DNA of 64,000 bases from Massilia antarctica (GTDB taxonomy: Bacteria > Pseudomonadota > Gammaproteobacteria > Burkholderiales > Burkholderiaceae_D). The stretch covers positions 1,302,001-1,366,000 of the forward strand of contig NZ_CP065053.1 in the NCBI RefSeq assembly GCF_015689335.1, in the 5' to 3' direction. Below the pieces are notes generated by a model. It had not been told where the DNA came from. It ran no database searches and saw only the letters and a list, made by a program, of their open reading frames with translations. This document shows positions 8,363 to 25,433 of the stretch, in pieces (within the stretch, counting starts at the first letter, position 1; each line of letters starts with the position of its first letter). Both the position numbers and the translations under genes were made by a program.

Positions 8363-9952
8363 ATGGAGAATCAAGTGCACCAATTTCAGCGTCGCACGAT
8401 GCCTGCCCTGCTTGCAGTCCTGATTTCCGGCTTGCTGGCAACGACGAGCGCGAGCGCCGCCCCCGGTAAAGGATGGATCACCGTGGGCGACGCCGCCTAT
8501 ACGCATTTGCAGAAAGTTGCACCGCAAGCGATTGCGCGCCAGAGTCAGCTTGTGAGGACCAATGACCAGGCCGGTATCGTCGCTTCGGAAAAAGTTCATC
8601 TGGTGCAGGTGAACGAAGAAGAGATGTTGAAGCTGAACGCAGCGATCCACAAGGAACTCAGGCGTTGCGGCGGCTACATGTATCACGAGAGCGAAGCCGA
8701 CGGCAAGCGCGCACTGGCCAAGCTGGCAGCGCCGGCCAGCACGGCCAGCCTGGCAACCCTGGCGCGGCCGAGCTATGTGCTCGACAACCAGGCCTTGGTG
8801 GCGCCAGTGCTGTCGCAAATGCAGGCCGGTAATATCGAGACGACGATTGGCGAACTGGCGTCGTTCCAGAACCGCTTTTATACGACCACGGGCGGCACCG
8901 ATGCGTCCAACTGGCTCAAGCAAAAATGGGCCGGCATGGCAACCGGCCGCGCCGATATCGCGGTGACGCAATTCGCGCATACCGGCTACAACCAGAAGTC
9001 GGTGATTTTGACCATTACCGGGACGGATAATCCATCCGAGGTGATCGTGCTGGGCGGACACCTCGATTCGACCGCCGGTTCCGGCACCGGTGAATCGTCG
9101 CGCGCGCCGGGCGCCGATGACGATGCGTCGGGTATCGCCAGCATGACCGAAGTGCTGCGCTCGATGATTGCCAACGGCTACAAGCCGCGCCGCACCATCA
9201 AGATGATCGGTTATGCCGCCGAAGAAGTGGGCTTGCGCGGTTCGCAAGCGATTGCCCAGAACTTCAAGGCCAATAACGTGAATGTGGTCGGGGTGATGCA
9301 GCTCGACATGACCAATTACAAAGGCTCGGCCAACGATATTTATATCTATACCGACTATACCGACAGCCTGCAGAACGACTTCGTCGTCAAGCTGATCAAC
9401 ACGTATCAGCCGACCCTGACCATCGGCTACGACAAATGCGGTTATGGCTGCTCGGATCACGCGTCATGGAATGCGCAGGGTTATTACACGTCGATGCCGT
9501 TCGAGACCTCGTTCACCCAGGATAATCCGTATATCCACACGGCCAACGATACGTTCGCCAATGCCGGCGGCCAGGCCAATCACTCGCTCAAGTTTGCGCG
9601 GCTGGCGGCCTCGTTCGCCATCGAGCTGGGCAGCGATGGCGCCGTGGTCGGCGGCGGCGACAAGACCGAAACGTTTACGGGCAGCCTGACCTCGGGCCAG
9701 AAGAAGACCTTCGGTCCGTTCAAGGCGGCGATCGGCTCGGTGGTCTCGTCCACCACCGGAACCGGCGACACGGATCTGTATGTGCGCAGAACATCGGTGC
9801 CAACCACCTCGTCCTACACCTGCAAGTCGGATGGCTCCACCAGCACGGAAAGCTGCACGGTGAATATGACGGCCAATGGCGATGTGTATGTGCTGTTGAA
9901 CGGTTATACGTCGTCAAGCTATACCCTGAAAGTGACGTACAAGCCGCAATAA
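8363..9952 (+). CDS. Secreted M28 family aminopeptidase with C-terminal PPC domain
   Basis: A 529-aa paralog of the gene before it. The start ATG 8363 has an AAAAAAGGA ribosome-binding site and is followed by a signal peptide ending near TSASA. The zinc ligands are all present (GGHLDS, PGADDDASG, AAEEVGLRGS, LDMTNY, HTANDT), as is the DKCGYGCSDH disulphide segment. About 95 extra residues at the C-terminus (from TETFTGSLTSG to the end) look like a bacterial pre-peptidase C-terminal (PPC) beta-sandwich, often cleaved during secretion. The shared N-terminal CGGY domain shows that the pair arose by tandem duplication. A terminator follows at 9979. Confidence 0.9.
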   Translation: MENQVHQFQRRTMPALLAVLISGLLATTSASAAPGKGWITVGDAAYTHLQKVAPQAIARQSQLVRTNDQAGIVASEKVHLVQVNEEEMLKLNAAIHKELRRCGGYMYHESEADGKRALAKLAAPASTASLATLARPSYVLDNQALVAPVLSQMQAGNIETTIGELASFQNRFYTTTGGTDASNWLKQKWAGMATGRADIAVTQFAHTGYNQKSVILTITGTDNPSEVIVLGGHLDSTAGSGTGESSRAPGADDDASGIASMTEVLRSMIANGYKPRRTIKMIGYAAEEVGLRGSQAIAQNFKANNVNVVGVMQLDMTNYKGSANDIYIYTDYTDSLQNDFVVKLINTYQPTLTIGYDKCGYGCSDHASWNAQGYYTSMPFETSFTQDNPYIHTANDTFANAGGQANHSLKFARLAASFAIELGSDGAVVGGGDKTETFTGSLTSGQKKTFGPFKAAIGSVVSSTTGTGDTDLYVRRTSVPTTSSYTCKSDGSTSTESCTVNMTANGDVYVLLNGYTSSSYTLKVTYKPQ

Positions 9953-9978
9953 ACGCCGGATGACGGCGAGCAGTCCGG

Positions 9979-10013
9979 GCCGCGCGCATGTCTGTATGGA
10001 CTCGCGCGGCTTT
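9979..10013 (+). terminator. Candidate terminator after the M28 peptidase pair
   Basis: GCCGCGCG (9979-9986) pairs with CGCGCGGC (10003-10010), followed by TTT. The T-run is short, so termination may be partial. Confidence 0.5.
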
Positions 10014-10046
10014 CAGCTTTCATTATGTGGTTTGTGCCGCGGGCGT

Positions 10047-10070
10047 GAAAAAGCCCGCCAGGGCGGGCTT
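10047..10070 (-). terminator. Intrinsic terminator of the TAXI-like operon
   Basis: On the minus strand AAGCCCG and CGGGCTT (10051-10070) form a stem followed by a T-run (AAAA at 10047-10050 on the plus strand). It lies 25 bp past the stop at 10095. Confidence 0.8.
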
Positions 10071-10094
10071 GTGTGCGCGGGCGCGCGTCCTGTT

Positions 10095-11045
10095 TTACTT
10101 CTTTTTGAGCGGCAGGCCGGCAAAGCGTGGCCATTCGACCTTGCTCTCGAATGATTTGATCTCGTTCCAGCCCGGTTCAAAATCCCCATCCTTCAGTTCC
10201 AGCAGTTCACGTTCCAGCATTTGCCTGAGCGCAGCCACATAGCCGATTTTTGCGCCGTTGAACGGGCGCGTGACCAGCACGTTTTGTACCGCCAGTGCCT
10301 GCACATTGTAGACGCCGAGATTCTTGTAGGTGTATGGGCGCACGCTGTATGGACTGCTGATCGGGACATCGAAGCCGGCCAAGGTGAGCCCGCTGTTGGG
10401 CGCCAGGCGGGTGATCTGGCCGTGCGGCCAGCCGGCCACCGAGAACGCGGCATAAGCCTCGCCCGAGAGGACTTTTTGAAACGCGATGGCGTCGCTGTCG
10501 ACGTCGATGTAGCGCATGTTATAGCCGAGGACCTTATCGAGCTGGCGTACCATCAGCTGAGCCGAGCCGACCAGTGCGACCGGCGCGCCGCGCAATTCGG
10601 ACATCCTGGTGATGCGCACCGTCCGGGTATCGCCTTTGAGCACGCCGTATTTCTTGGGGCCTTCCAGGATCAGGCCATTGGCGGAGGTGACGATGTGCAG
10701 GTAATTGCTGTTCAGTGCCGCCACTACCATCAGCGAAGCGATATTTGCGTCGCCTTCGGCCATTTTCTTGAGGGCGTCCATCGGCACGATGCCGACATCG
10801 GCTTTCTTGATCGAGAGCGTGGTCAGGTTATCCAGGCCGCCTTCGGTGTTCACTTCGCACAGCGGCATGGTATTTTTCGAGACGCGCACCAGGTCGGCGT
10901 ACAGTTTGGAATAACCTTTGCCGGCGGGGCCGGTGGCCACTTTCAGTCCTTCGCAGGGGGCAGCGGGAGCGCCATCCATTTTGGCCGCCTGCGCTGCCGA
11001 TACGGTCAGTCCGAACATCAGGGAGATCATTACGCGGGTTTTCAT
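10095..11045 (-). CDS. TAXI-family-like periplasmic solute-binding protein
   Basis: A 316-aa exported protein with a signal peptide ending near AQAA. The fold is that of TAXI (TRAP-associated extracytoplasmic immunogenic) substrate-binding proteins: KVATGPAGKGYSKLYADL at the start of the mature protein, TEGGLDNL and KKADVGIVPMDALK follow. Two Cys (near 31 and 63) may form a disulphide. No TRAP membrane subunit lies nearby, so the usual transport role is doubtful. It is the last gene of a three-gene minus-strand operon, 11 bp after a 50-aa membrane peptide. The ligand is unknown. A strong terminator follows. Confidence 0.72.
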   Translation of the reverse strand: MKTRVMISLMFGLTVSAAQAAKMDGAPAAPCEGLKVATGPAGKGYSKLYADLVRVSKNTMPLCEVNTEGGLDNLTTLSIKKADVGIVPMDALKKMAEGDANIASLMVVAALNSNYLHIVTSANGLILEGPKKYGVLKGDTRTVRITRMSELRGAPVALVGSAQLMVRQLDKVLGYNMRYIDVDSDAIAFQKVLSGEAYAAFSVAGWPHGQITRLAPNSGLTLAGFDVPISSPYSVRPYTYKNLGVYNVQALAVQNVLVTRPFNGAKIGYVAALRQMLERELLELKDGDFEPGWNEIKSFESKVEWPRFAGLPLKKK

Positions 11046-11056
11046 ATGTGCCTTTT

Positions 11057-11209
11057 TTAGAAGTTGAAGTTTTTATTTGGCTGCGGCTGCGTGTCGACCG
11101 GCTGGACCGGGGTTGCTGCGTCGTCGTTATGCGGGGCCAGTAAAGCTGCGGCAAGTACGAGCAAGACCACGAGCAAGGTGCCGCCCCAGCGGATGCATTT
11201 CCAGAACAT
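11057..11209 (-). CDS. Small single-pass membrane protein (50 aa)
   Basis: A short gene with an excellent Shine-Dalgarno sequence (AAGGAGG, 8 bp before ATG 11209). The protein has a basic start (MFWKCIRWGG), one hydrophobic segment of about 15 residues (TLLVVLLVLAAALLA) and a polar tail rich in Gln, Pro and Asn ending in NFNF. It sits 3 bp after the membrane/coiled-coil gene and 11 bp before the TAXI-like gene, so it is almost certainly co-translated with them. I do not recognise a family; its position suggests an accessory of the other two. Confidence 0.72.
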   Translation of the reverse strand: MFWKCIRWGGTLLVVLLVLAAALLAPHNDDAATPVQPVDTQPQPNKNFNF

Positions 11210-11212
11210 CGA

Positions 11213-11998
11213 TTACCTCCTTACTTTTTCAGTACTGCCAATCCCGATCGCACTCAGGTCGATCGACATGCCGTCGTCGAACGACAGCTCCTTTGCGCTG
11301 CTGAGTTTTTCCGCTTCCATTTCGAGTTCGGAGAACACCTGGTTGAAGTTGTCGCGCACGCTGTCGAAGGCTTCGTCGGCCAGCATCTGGTTCAGCAGTT
11401 CCTGGCCGCTGGTGGCGTTCAGGTTCTGGATCGCGGCCTGGCCTGCCTGGCCGAAGCGCCATTCGAATTTTTTGTCTTCGACTACCTCGCTCAGCTGCAC
11501 CAGGGCCAGTTCGGCATTTTTGTATTTCACGACCAGCAGGACGTGCGCTTCTTTCATGGCCTTGACTGCGTTTTCCTGGCGGCTGGCATCGTAGCCGGGC
11601 TTCTGGCGTTTGCGTTCCTCGATCATGTCGCTCATGCTTTTGATTTGGGCGCCGATGTTCACCACCGCTTTTTTGAACGCCACCACACGCTGGCGTTTTT
11701 GCAGCAAAAAATTCTGTAGCTGCTCGATCGGGTTGGCGCGGGCTTCCGCTTTGCGCGCCGCGAGCAAGCGGTTTTCCAGCTTTTGCCCGAACAGCGGGAG
11801 AGCCTGGAAGAGCGCCACGCCGACGGCGCCGATCAGCGCGAGGGCGATCAAGCCCAAGCCGGCGCTGACGGCGCCCCAGATGATGGGCGCCAGGGTAGCC
11901 AGCACCGATGTTCCCGCCACGCCCGCGGCGATGCGCACTGCCCAGACGCGCTGCTGTTCGGTTACCGGGCCGGAGTCGTTGCTCACTAAGTTTTTCAT
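11213..11998 (-). CDS. Membrane-anchored coiled-coil protein of unknown function
   Basis: 261 aa. Residues about 22-66 form two adjacent hydrophobic helices (VRIAAGVAGTSVLATLAPII, then GLGLIALALIGAVGVALF). The rest is a long charged alpha-helical region (about 75-240) rich in Lys, Glu, Gln and Ala, predicted coiled coil, in the general style of PspA-like proteins but without a signature I can assign. First full-length gene of the tight operon with the 50-aa peptide and the TAXI-like protein. Its ATG overlaps the TGA of a leader ORF (ATGA). Candidate Pho half-sites lie about 280 bp upstream. Confidence 0.7.
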   Translation of the reverse strand: MKNLVSNDSGPVTEQQRVWAVRIAAGVAGTSVLATLAPIIWGAVSAGLGLIALALIGAVGVALFQALPLFGQKLENRLLAARKAEARANPIEQLQNFLLQKRQRVVAFKKAVVNIGAQIKSMSDMIEERKRQKPGYDASRQENAVKAMKEAHVLLVVKYKNAELALVQLSEVVEDKKFEWRFGQAGQAAIQNLNATSGQELLNQMLADEAFDSVRDNFNQVFSELEMEAEKLSSAKELSFDDGMSIDLSAIGIGSTEKVRR

Positions 11999-12237
11999 GC
12001 TGTCTCCTGGTTGATTTGAATGTGCGTGAGGCTAGGGGCGTCCAAGGTCGGCGCCTGGCATGTGGCAGGGGCGAAAAAAAAGGCATCCGATGGGATGCCT
12101 TTGATGTCGTATTGCGCAGAACGGGTCACGTTCGTGCACGGAGTGGGGGGAGTGTCCGCCGCCACTTGCATGTCGCGCGGTGTCGGGCGTGTTCGCCGGG
12201 AGGGGAAGTTGGTGTTCTGGTTCTTGTTGCCGCTCAT
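11995..12237 (-). other. Doubtful 80-codon leader ORF, translationally coupled to the next gene
   Basis: Starts at ATG 12237 behind AAGGCGG and ends in an ATGA overlap with the membrane/coiled-coil gene, both marks of a real gene. Against it, the residues are low-complexity (MSGNKNQNTNFPSRRTRPTP at the start), and a perfect intrinsic terminator lies inside, coding for GIPSDAFFF. The stretch is more likely an untranslated or attenuating leader. The 430 bp between the operon and the first rrn terminator hold nothing else apart from the Pho-like sites. Confidence 0.25.
12074..12101 (-). terminator. Perfect intrinsic terminator inside the leader of the membrane/coiled-coil operon
   Basis: On the minus strand GGCATCC-CATC-GGATGCC is followed by eight T. 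Transcription from the Pho-like promoter region would meet it about 180 nt downstream, before the operon. It could make a short RNA or act as an attenuator. Confidence 0.7.
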
Positions 12238-12275
12238 TGTGTCCGCCTTATTCTCGTTTTTATGGGTTCCAGCAT

Positions 12276-12304
12276 ATGACGGTAATATGACAGGATGATG
12301 ACAT
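12276..12304 (-). promoter_or_regulatory. Candidate Pho box (three PhoB half-sites)
   Basis: Read on the minus strand: ATGTCAT, CTGTCAT and CCGTCAT start every 11 bp, each 7-mer separated by 4 bp (CATC, ATTA). The established PhoB site is direct CTGTCAT-type 7-mers with 4-bp spacers, so this is 6/7, 7/7 and 6/7. A CATAAA about 11 bp after the last half-site could be the -10 element, the spacing seen at PhoB-activated promoters. A fourth ATGTCAT at 12314-12320 is out of register. Confidence 0.7.
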
Positions 12305-12384
12305 GCCGGACAAATGACATGTGCAAGCATCAATTGTTGTACGGTTGAGGGGAGGGAGAATGCCGAAGTTACGAAAATGCGGAC

Positions 12385-12415
12385 GAAAAAAAACCCCACA
12401 TTTCTGCGGGGTTTT
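12385..12415 (-). terminator. Terminator of rrn operon 1
   Basis: Stem CCCC/GGGG flanked by A and T tracts (12391-12414), with eight T on the minus strand, 15 bp after the 5S gene. The same GGACGAAAAAAAACCC start occurs after every 5S copy in the window. Confidence 0.85.
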
Positions 12416-12429
12416 CTTCTTATAACTAG

Positions 12430-12542
12430 CCTGACGATAACCTACTTTCACACTGGTTGCAGCACTATCATCGGCGTAAAATCGTTTCACGGTCCTGTTC
12501 GGGATGGGAAGGGGTGGTACCGATTTACTATGGTCATCAGGC
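12430..12542 (-). rRNA. rrf: 5S ribosomal RNA, rrn operon 1
   Basis: On the minus strand it starts TGCCTGATGACCATAG and contains the conserved CCCATCCCGAACAGG segment. It lies about 140 bp after the 23S gene and is identical over most of its length to the copies at 20287, 32358 and 32669. Ends are estimated to a few bases. Confidence 0.95.
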
Positions 12543-12683
12543 ATAACTTGTATAGCTTGGTGCTCCCGACCGGGCAGCACTAGCTTGAATCTGGAAGAAG
12601 TATCGTTTTATTGTATTACTTGGGTAGTGATCTGCGTATCAACACAAAACACAACGCGCATTTCTTATCTCTGTACCTGCTAA

Positions 12684-15573
<2,890 letters not shown>

Positions 15574-15709
15574 TTAGCCTCTGATCTTGACGATCAAAGA
15601 GCGTTACAGAGATAAGAAAGTACAGCGTTGTTGCTTTGTTTTGATACATACAATCACTACCCATCGAACCGCCTGTCGGCGATTCGATTAAAACTTTACT
15701 TCTTCCAGA

Positions 15710-15721
15710 TTGTTAAAGAAC
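15710..15721 (-). promoter_or_regulatory. boxA antitermination site in the 16S-23S spacer, operon 1
   Basis: GTTCTTTAACAA on the minus strand, matching the rrn boxA consensus, just upstream of 23S. The same site occurs at 23565-23576 and 35948-35959. Confidence 0.6.
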
Positions 15722-15810
15722 GAAACAGCTTTTAATCTCTGAAAGATCAAACCTAAACCCAGGCGCCAATTGCGCTGACTTACGTTTGTACTTTCAAGAG
15801 TTAAGTAGAG

Positions 15811-15886
15811 TGGTGGAGGATGACGGGATCGAACCGACGACCCCCTGCTTGCAAAGCAGGTGCTCTCCCAGCTGAGCTAATCCCCC
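15811..15886 (-). tRNA. alaT: tRNA-Ala(TGC), operon 1
   Basis: A 76-nt cloverleaf starting GGGGGATTAGCTCAGC, anticodon loop TTTGCAA (anticodon TGC), T-loop GGTTCGATCC and an encoded CCA end. It is in the usual 16S-23S spacer place, after tRNA-Ile. Confidence 0.97.
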
Positions 15887-15908
15887 AAGGTATATCTAAA
15901 GACATAAC

Positions 15909-15985
15909 TGGTAGGGCTGGTTGGACTCGAACCAACGACCCCCGCGTTATCAACACGGTGCTCTAACCAGCTGAGCTACAGCCCC
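15909..15985 (-). tRNA. ileT: tRNA-Ile(GAT), operon 1
   Basis: A 77-nt cloverleaf starting GGGGCTGTAGCTCAGC, anticodon GAT in the loop TTGATAA, T-loop GGTTCGAGTCC and encoded CCA. Confidence 0.97.
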
Positions 15986-16073
15986 GACTTGGACACTGCT
16001 ACTGTTTCTTCTAAATTCAACAGTCGATAAGAGTGGACGCTTAATGAACTGACTCTATAGTCAGGTGCAACTC

Positions 16074-17608
<1,535 letters not shown>

Positions 17609-17776
17609 ATCTCTGTTTAATGTCCTTGCGGACAGATCGCTCACTCAAAATACTGACAGGCCACTTCTTGCGAAGCGCCTAATTTCTTTTTTGTGAACAT
17701 TTGATAATTTAAGTATTCAACATCGCTTACGCTCTGTTGGCACCTTCATCAAACGCCCACACTTATCGACTGTTAA

Positions 17777-17788
17777 TTGTTAAAGAAC
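17777..17788 (-). promoter_or_regulatory. rrn leader boxA, operon 1
   Basis: GTTCTTTAACAA on the minus strand, in the 360-bp transcribed leader (17609-17967). Leaders of all three operons are nearly identical and hold no gene; small ORFs there are artefacts. Confidence 0.6.
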
Positions 17789-17967
17789 TTATTCTGTATT
17801 ACTTCTGCCGTTTGCTACGAAGCGTTGTGTTCGTTGCAGCAGAGAGGTGAGATTATGCAGCGTTTCGCGTTTCTCGTCAACCCCTTTTTGTTACTTCGCT
17901 TCTTTCGAAACGCCCCTGATCTGTCCTGCAACTACTTGATTTCGCTACTGAATCAGCGGGGAGGCGA

Positions 17968-17996
17968 ACTATAGCAAAGGCTCTTGAGTTTGACAA
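17968..17996 (-). promoter_or_regulatory. rrn operon 1 promoter
   Basis: Minus strand: -35 TTGTCA (17991-17996), 17-bp spacer, -10 TATAGT (17968-17973). The -10 and everything downstream are conserved at all three operons; sequence upstream of -35 is different at each. Confidence 0.75.
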
Positions 17997-18253
17997 GGTG
18001 CCCATGGCATTTACTTTAGCTCGTGGCGACACTGTGTCGTTATCGACATCGCCTGGAGGGCAAGCCAGCTCCCTCCCCACTTCAGCCAGGGCAAGCGCCG
18101 CAAGTCATACGAGCCAATTGATCACAGGGAATGTGTGCAAAACCTACGCGCGATACCGGCATGTATTGCGCTAAAGAAATTACATCGTTACCCTGTAATT
18201 ACGCGCGGTGTCTCATCCGCCCCGACGACTTCATAGCAAACTGCCTCTTAAAC

Positions 18254-19555
18254 ATGAAATTTCCTTCTCGTGCCCTCCCGCGTATGGAAACGCTCGTGAT
18301 CGGATTGATCGTGCTGACTGCAGCGCTGCTCATCTGGCAACATTTTGGGATGGAAAGGATTATGGAGTTCTCCGCCGCCAGCGGGCGGCCGGTGGAGCTT
18401 GTGGACGACCGTCTGCAACAAGGCGGCAGTGTCGCAAGGCTCACGCGACGCCCCGATGCGCTCATCATGGACTGCGACCTGCGCCTTAAGTTCGAATGGC
18501 CATACTGCCGCTTCCTTTTTATTCTGAGCAAAAACGAATTTGGCGTCGATCTGTCGGAATTCGACTCCATCAGCTTCGATATATCGTACGACGGCCCGGG
18601 CGACCATACCGTACGGATATTTCTCCGCAATTTTGAGCCTGGCATGTCGACATTGGACGACTACATGTCGCAGAAGGTAAACGAGGTCCACGTTATCGTC
18701 CCTGCGAAAGGCATCGTCAAAATACCTGTGAAGGTCCTGCGCGCCGCACCGTGGTGGACCGATATGCGCCACGTTCCGTTCCTGCACGCGGATATGCGTA
18801 TCGATAACGTCACGTCAGTCGACTTATCGATCGGCGCCCGTGATACTGCGGGACACCATCGCGTCGAGTTAAGATCGCTCAAATTCCACGGAAAGCTCAT
18901 CAGCCAGAACCGCTTGCTTCTGATATTGATGGGAATGTGGATCGGCTGTGCCGTGGTGTGGCTGGGCTTGGCCCTCCGTCATTCCCGATCGCAGCTCACC
19001 AATAGCACGACGCGGCTCGCCTTACTTAGCAAGGTGAATGAAGCCCTGGAGCTGGAAACACGCGAACTGGCCGGCCAGGCCTACTCCGATCCTCTCACCC
19101 AGGTTTTGAACCGGGAGGGCTTGCGCGCTGCGTTGATGGAACGATGGCAGCATCCCGATTCGTCACATGAGCTGTTCGCGGTGATTTTTGTGGATATCGA
19201 CCACTTTAAAAAGGTGAACGATACCCATGGCCATGGCGTCGGCGACGACGTGTTATGCGCTTTCGCTGCTGCGATACAACATGGGATTCGCGCGAGCGAC
19301 AAACTGGCGCGTTGGGGAGGGGAAGAATTCTTGATCATATGCTCCGGCACCAAGGCGAGCGATGCTCATTTGTTGGCAGAGAAGCTGCGCGAAGGATTGA
19401 ATTCTCAGATCTGGCCGGGCGGCCTTCGGATTACCGCGTCTTTCGGAGTGACCGCCCTCCAACCTGGAGAGGTCATTGGCGAAGCGATCAAGCGCGCCGA
19501 CGGTGCTCTTTACCAAGCCAAATCGAACGGCAGGAACTGCGTGCGGGTTGCTTGA
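18254..19555 (+). CDS. Membrane-bound diguanylate cyclase (GGDEF)
   Basis: A 433-aa c-di-GMP synthase. A transmembrane helix near residues 10-30 (LVIGLIVLTAALLIW), a periplasmic region of about 210 residues of beta character, a second helix near 220-245 (LLLILMGMWIGCAVVWLGLAL), a short helical linker, then a GGDEF domain. The active site reads GGEEF near 355, and the inhibitory I-site RxxD (RASD) is five residues upstream, so both catalysis and product feedback look intact. Start ATG 18254 puts the first helix at the N-terminus; the frame is open further upstream to 18131. It is divergent from rrn operon 1. Confidence 0.85.
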   Translation: MKFPSRALPRMETLVIGLIVLTAALLIWQHFGMERIMEFSAASGRPVELVDDRLQQGGSVARLTRRPDALIMDCDLRLKFEWPYCRFLFILSKNEFGVDLSEFDSISFDISYDGPGDHTVRIFLRNFEPGMSTLDDYMSQKVNEVHVIVPAKGIVKIPVKVLRAAPWWTDMRHVPFLHADMRIDNVTSVDLSIGARDTAGHHRVELRSLKFHGKLISQNRLLLILMGMWIGCAVVWLGLALRHSRSQLTNSTTRLALLSKVNEALELETRELAGQAYSDPLTQVLNREGLRAALMERWQHPDSSHELFAVIFVDIDHFKKVNDTHGHGVGDDVLCAFAAAIQHGIRASDKLARWGGEEFLIICSGTKASDAHLLAEKLREGLNSQIWPGGLRITASFGVTALQPGEVIGEAIKRADGALYQAKSNGRNCVRVA

Positions 19556-19821
19556 GCCCGCCACCGCCAAGCCGCATCCAATTATTTCGAGATCAGCGGG
19601 GACCCGAATGGAAGCTACTTTGCAGGCGAGTTTGAACTAACCTGGGCGAGGCACCTTATTTCAGCGGCTCGATGGTGCAATAATGCGGAGCCTGACTCCA
19701 TGCGACCCCAGCATCTCGTGAGAATGCTGGCCAAGCGCCACCAGTAGCGCCGGCGATTTTCGCGACATTCGCACTGGTGACGAGATCCGGCCGCTGCGCC
19801 ATTTTATCAAGAAGGAATCGA

Positions 19822-20163
19822 ATGAAACGTCACTATCTCTTCGCTGCTGCCTTGGCCCTGCCTCAGCTAGCGCTCGCAACGACCATTTCTGGAACACTGA
19901 TTACCGCCGGCGGCGGCGACTCGTCATATGTGACGGTTCGTGCCGCGAATGGCACGGAAGTCACGGCTTGGTGCGTGAAGAAGGAATGCGAACAAGTCGT
20001 CGGCGAAAGCGATGACCCAAACCAAGGCTATTTTCTAAAAAAGAAATTCAAGGGCAGTAAAGTGATACTGGAATACAAGATTGAACGCAACCGCGGCCGC
20101 GTACCAGGACCAGGCAACGATGACCGTCTGGAAATTGTAAAGCAGCTGACTGTCTTGAAATAA
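19822..20163 (+). CDS. Small secreted protein of unknown function
   Basis: 113 aa behind a GAAGGAA ribosome-binding site. Signal peptide MKRHYLFAAALALPQLALA, then a compact domain starting TTISGTLITAGGGDSSYVTV with one Cys pair (AWCVKKECEQ) likely to form a disulphide and many charged residues. It looks like a periplasmic OB-like or beta domain, but I cannot name a family. It lies between rrn operons 1 and 2, convergent with operon 2. Confidence 0.7.
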   Translation: MKRHYLFAAALALPQLALATTISGTLITAGGGDSSYVTVRAANGTEVTAWCVKKECEQVVGESDDPNQGYFLKKKFKGSKVILEYKIERNRGRVPGPGNDDRLEIVKQLTVLK

Positions 20164-20232
20164 CAATGGGCGATTGCGGCCCCAGGCGATTTGCCCTCAC
20201 TTGGGAATAAAACGCTCAGGCAAATATGCGGA

Positions 20233-20272
20233 CGAAAAAAAACCCCATCGGCACAAAGGCCAACGGGGTTTC
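20233..20272 (-). terminator. Terminator of rrn operon 2
   Basis: AACCCC (20241-20246) pairs with GGGGTT (20265-20270), with an A-tract at 20235-20242 giving T8 on the minus strand. Confidence 0.85.
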
Positions 20273-20286
20273 TCTCTTATAACTAG

Positions 20287-20399
20287 CCTGACGATAACCT
20301 ACTTTCACACTGGTTGCAGCACTATCATCGGCGTAAAATCGTTTCACGGTCCTGTTCGGGATGGGAAGGGGTGGTACCGATTTACTATGGTCATCAGGC
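20287..20399 (-). rRNA. rrf: 5S ribosomal RNA, rrn operon 2
   Basis: Same sequence as the operon 1 copy; lies about 140 bp after 23S and immediately before the terminator. Confidence 0.95.
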
Positions 20400-20540
20400 A
20401 TAACTTGTACAGCTTGGTGCTCCCGATCGGGCAGCACTAGCTTGAATCTGGAAGAAGTATCGTTTTATTGTATTACTTGGGTAGTGACTGTGCATATCGC
20501 ACAAAACACAACGCGCATTTCTTATCTCTGTACCTGCTAA

Positions 20541-23429
<2,889 letters not shown>

Positions 23430-23651
23430 TTAGCCTCTGATCCAAAGATCAAAGAGCGTTACAGAGATAAGAAAGTACAGCGTTGTTGCTTTGTTTTGAT
23501 ACATACAATCACTACCCATCGAACCGCCTGTCGGCGATTCGATTAAAACTTTACTTCTTCCAGATTGTTAAAGAACAAAACAGCATTTAATCTCTAAAAG
23601 ACCAAACCTAAATCCAACGCAAACCAACTGCGCGACTTACATTTGAACTTT

Positions 23652-23727
23652 TGGTGGAGGATGACGGGATCGAACCGACGACCCCCTGCTTGCAAAGCAG
23701 GTGCTCTCCCAGCTGAGCTAATCCCCC
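23652..23727 (-). tRNA. alaT: tRNA-Ala(TGC), operon 2
   Basis: 76 nt, identical to the operon 1 gene, with encoded CCA. Confidence 0.97.
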
Positions 23728-23747
23728 TGAGATACGACTTGTAAGAC

Positions 23748-23824
23748 TGGTAGGGCTGGTTGGACTCGAACCAACGACCCCCGCGTTATCAACACGGTGC
23801 TCTAACCAGCTGAGCTACAGCCCC
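23748..23824 (-). tRNA. ileT: tRNA-Ile(GAT), operon 2
   Basis: 77 nt, identical to the operon 1 gene, with encoded CCA; the inter-tRNA spacer differs in sequence and length between operons. Confidence 0.97.
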
Positions 23825-23898
23825 AAATGCTGTTCTTCTTGTTCAACAGTCGATAAGAGTGGACGCTTAATGAATTGGCTCTATAGCCGGTGCAACTC

Positions 23899-25433
<1,535 letters not shown>

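Noticed and set aside
11995..12399. 134-codon minus-strand ORF with a CPACHH zinc-ribbon-like start
   Set aside because: It crosses the Pho half-sites and an intrinsic terminator; only the 80-codon part after ATG 12237 is kept, as doubtful.
17777..17974. 65-codon ORF in each rrn leader
   Set aside because: It overlaps boxA and the leader and is present in all three operons purely through leader identity.
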